From Chlorobiota bacterium (GTDB lineage: Bacteria; Bacteroidota; Ignavibacteria; Kapaibacteriales; UBA961), in contig BJGZ01000003.1 in NCBI GenBank assembly GCA_014191195.1, forward strand, positions 62,001 through 126,000: a stretch of DNA of 64,000 nucleotides, written 5' to 3'. Each line of letters starts with the position of its first letter. Within the stretch, counting starts at the first letter, position 1. The notes beneath the pieces were generated by a model. It searched no databases, was not told the origin of the DNA, and was given only the letters and a program-made list of their open reading frames with translations. This document shows, piece by piece, positions 62,884 to 64,000 of this stretch. The translations under genes and the position numbers were made by a program.

Positions 62884-64000
62884 ATGAATATTGCACTTAT
62901 CAGTGCCGAAGTATCTCCCTTCGCAAAAGAAGGTGGATTATCAGATATTACTTCAGCATTACCAAAGGCTTGGCAAAGTTTAGGGCATAATGCAATCATT
63001 ATTCTTCCCAAATATGGAGATATAGATACCGATTATTTTAAATTAGAACCATTAGACATAACAATAAGTGTCCCCATTGGTTACTGGACAGAATATGCTA
63101 GTCTTTGGAAAACAACTTTGCCTGGTAGAGATGATGTTACTGTCTATTTTATAGAGAATCAAGACTATTTTGCTAGACATGGCATTTATGGTAATCCCGA
63201 AGGATTTAAAGATAATGATAGGCGTTTTTTGTTTTTAAGCAGAGCAAGTTTTGAATTATGTAAAGCTATAGGATTCAAACCTGATATTATGCATGCACAT
63301 GATTATCATACCGCAATGGTAATGCCTTTTCTTAAAATGCAGTATAAGAATGATCCTTTTTTCTATACAACTGTTGGAGTTCTAACTCTGCATAATTTAG
63401 CATATCAAGGATGGTTTAACCCCAAAAAGATATTTGAATTAAGTGGTTGGCCTTGGCAAGAATTTTACCCTGGTAGTTTTTTTGAAATGAAGGGTCAATT
63501 CAATGCAATGAAAACTGGAATTATGTTTGCCGATAAAATAACTACAGTAAGCCCTACGTATGCAAATGAAATTCGGTGGACAGAATATGGTGAAGGATTA
63601 CAAGAATATTTACATCAAAGAAGTGCAGATTTAATTGGCGTTCTTAATGGTGCGGATTATCAAGAATGGAGTCCAGAAAAGGATGCACATATAGTTATCC
63701 CTTACTCATTAAAAAATCTTGAATCAAAACAATCGAATAAAAATTTCCTCCTAAGGGATTTTCAAGTTCCAGCATATGACCTAGAACGAGACATACCATT
63801 AGTGGGTATGGTTAGTAGATTAACAGATCAGAAAGGAATTGAGTTATTAGAACAAACAATTGAAGATTTTATAAAATATGGTGCAATACGGCTTGCTTTA
63901 CTTGGTTCTGGTGAAAAAAGATATGAGCAATTCTTTCATTATTTAGCTAATAAGTATCCTACAAGAGTATTTGTAACTATAGGATATAACAATACACTTT
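62884..64000 (+). CDS. glgA: Glycogen synthase, 3'-truncated by the window edge
   Basis: The frame runs off the end of the window after 372 residues. The start MNIALISAEVSPFAKEGGLSDITSALPKAW has the ADP-glucose-binding KxGGL motif. HAHDYHTAMVMPFL, LTLHNLAYQGWF, ITTVSPTYANEI, GVLNGADYQEWSP and the second Rossmann start PLVGMVSRLTDQKGIELL follow. The GT5 fold extends to about 480 residues, so roughly the last fifth is outside. It elongates glycogen or starch-like alpha-1,4-glucan from ADP- or UDP-glucose. It is 34 bases after ispE. Confidence 0.96.
   Translation, partial: MNIALISAEVSPFAKEGGLSDITSALPKAWQSLGHNAIIILPKYGDIDTDYFKLEPLDITISVPIGYWTEYASLWKTTLPGRDDVTVYFIENQDYFARHGIYGNPEGFKDNDRRFLFLSRASFELCKAIGFKPDIMHAHDYHTAMVMPFLKMQYKNDPFFYTTVGVLTLHNLAYQGWFNPKKIFELSGWPWQEFYPGSFFEMKGQFNAMKTGIMFADKITTVSPTYANEIRWTEYGEGLQEYLHQRSADLIGVLNGADYQEWSPEKDAHIVIPYSLKNLESKQSNKNFLLRDFQVPAYDLERDIPLVGMVSRLTDQKGIELLEQTIEDFIKYGAIRLALLGSGEKRYEQFFHYLANKYPTRVFVTIGYNNTL

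Noticed and set aside
1-64000. Search for phage, transposase, integrase, toxin-antitoxin or restriction genes.
   Set aside because: None was recognised in any frame; all long genes were assigned to housekeeping, envelope or regulatory families, or described as unknown.

Overview
The window is visibly AT-rich (not computed), densely coded bacterial chromosome with about 50 protein genes, one tRNA, one decayed gene, and no sign of phage, insertion sequences, plasmid genes or CRISPR. The organism is Gram-negative: it has lptC, kdsA, a TonB-dependent receptor, OmpA-type and patatin/BamA-type outer-membrane proteins. Several features point to the Bacteroidetes/Chlorobi (FCB) assemblage, perhaps a Kapabacteria- or Ignavibacteria-like lineage: type IX secretion (T9SS)-like C-terminal tails, an Omp28-type lipoprotein, a DUF6029-type barrel, weak or absent Shine-Dalgarno sites, and a tRNA without an encoded CCA. 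The taxon is an inference, not a demonstrated identity.

Layout. 1-2.7 kb: the 3' part of an OmpA-domain gene, then a reverse pair encoding a Rieske protein and an outer-membrane barrel with an N-terminal haem-c motif. 2.9-8 kb: proS-PHP phosphatase-ribH, a terminator, then acs. 8-14.5 kb: nitroreductase (reverse), ftsK, kdsA-lptC-ade. 14.5-18.8 kb (reverse): GT-C membrane glycosyltransferase, DprE2-like SDR, secreted subtilase. 18.9-21.7 kb: ygfZ, a dead LOG-family gene, a SirB1-type protein and a receiver-like protein lacking its phospho-acceptor Asp. 21.7-28.7 kb (reverse): tlpA-like, DUF6029 barrel, Omp28 lipoprotein, small membrane protein, gatA, cell-wall amidase. 28.8-34.8 kb: a secreted protein, an NtrC-type regulator and a giant Gly-rich secreted protein. 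34.9-38 kb: tRNA-Pro(GGG), TonB receptor and TetR regulator. 38.1-48.6 kb (forward): clpS, small membrane protein, Ppx/GppA, patatin-barrel, rhodanese, second sigma-54 activator, MoxR ATPase with VWA partner, UspA. 48.6-52.7 kb (reverse): hpnD, hpnC, ppiD-like foldase. 53-64 kb: OsmC, exported M18 aminopeptidase, ctaA, a second giant Gly-rich T9SS-type protein, methyltransferase, peroxiredoxin and dolichol/phytol-kinase-like gene (both reverse), ispE, and the 5' part of glgA.

Most genes are housekeeping or envelope functions. Linked groups are: translation-coupled pairs joined by ATGA, TTGA or TAATG overlaps; an extracytoplasmic thiol-redox/outer-membrane cluster (25-29.6 kb); a MoxR-VWA-UspA stress-like block; and squalene synthesis fed by the MEP pathway gene ispE. 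The most distinctive points are the Rieske/haem-barrel pair, the internally duplicated Gly-rich surface proteins, the decayed LOG gene still held between two ATGA overlaps, the Asp-less receiver, the signal-peptide-bearing M18 peptidase, and several short perfect inverted repeats in intergenic or leader DNA.
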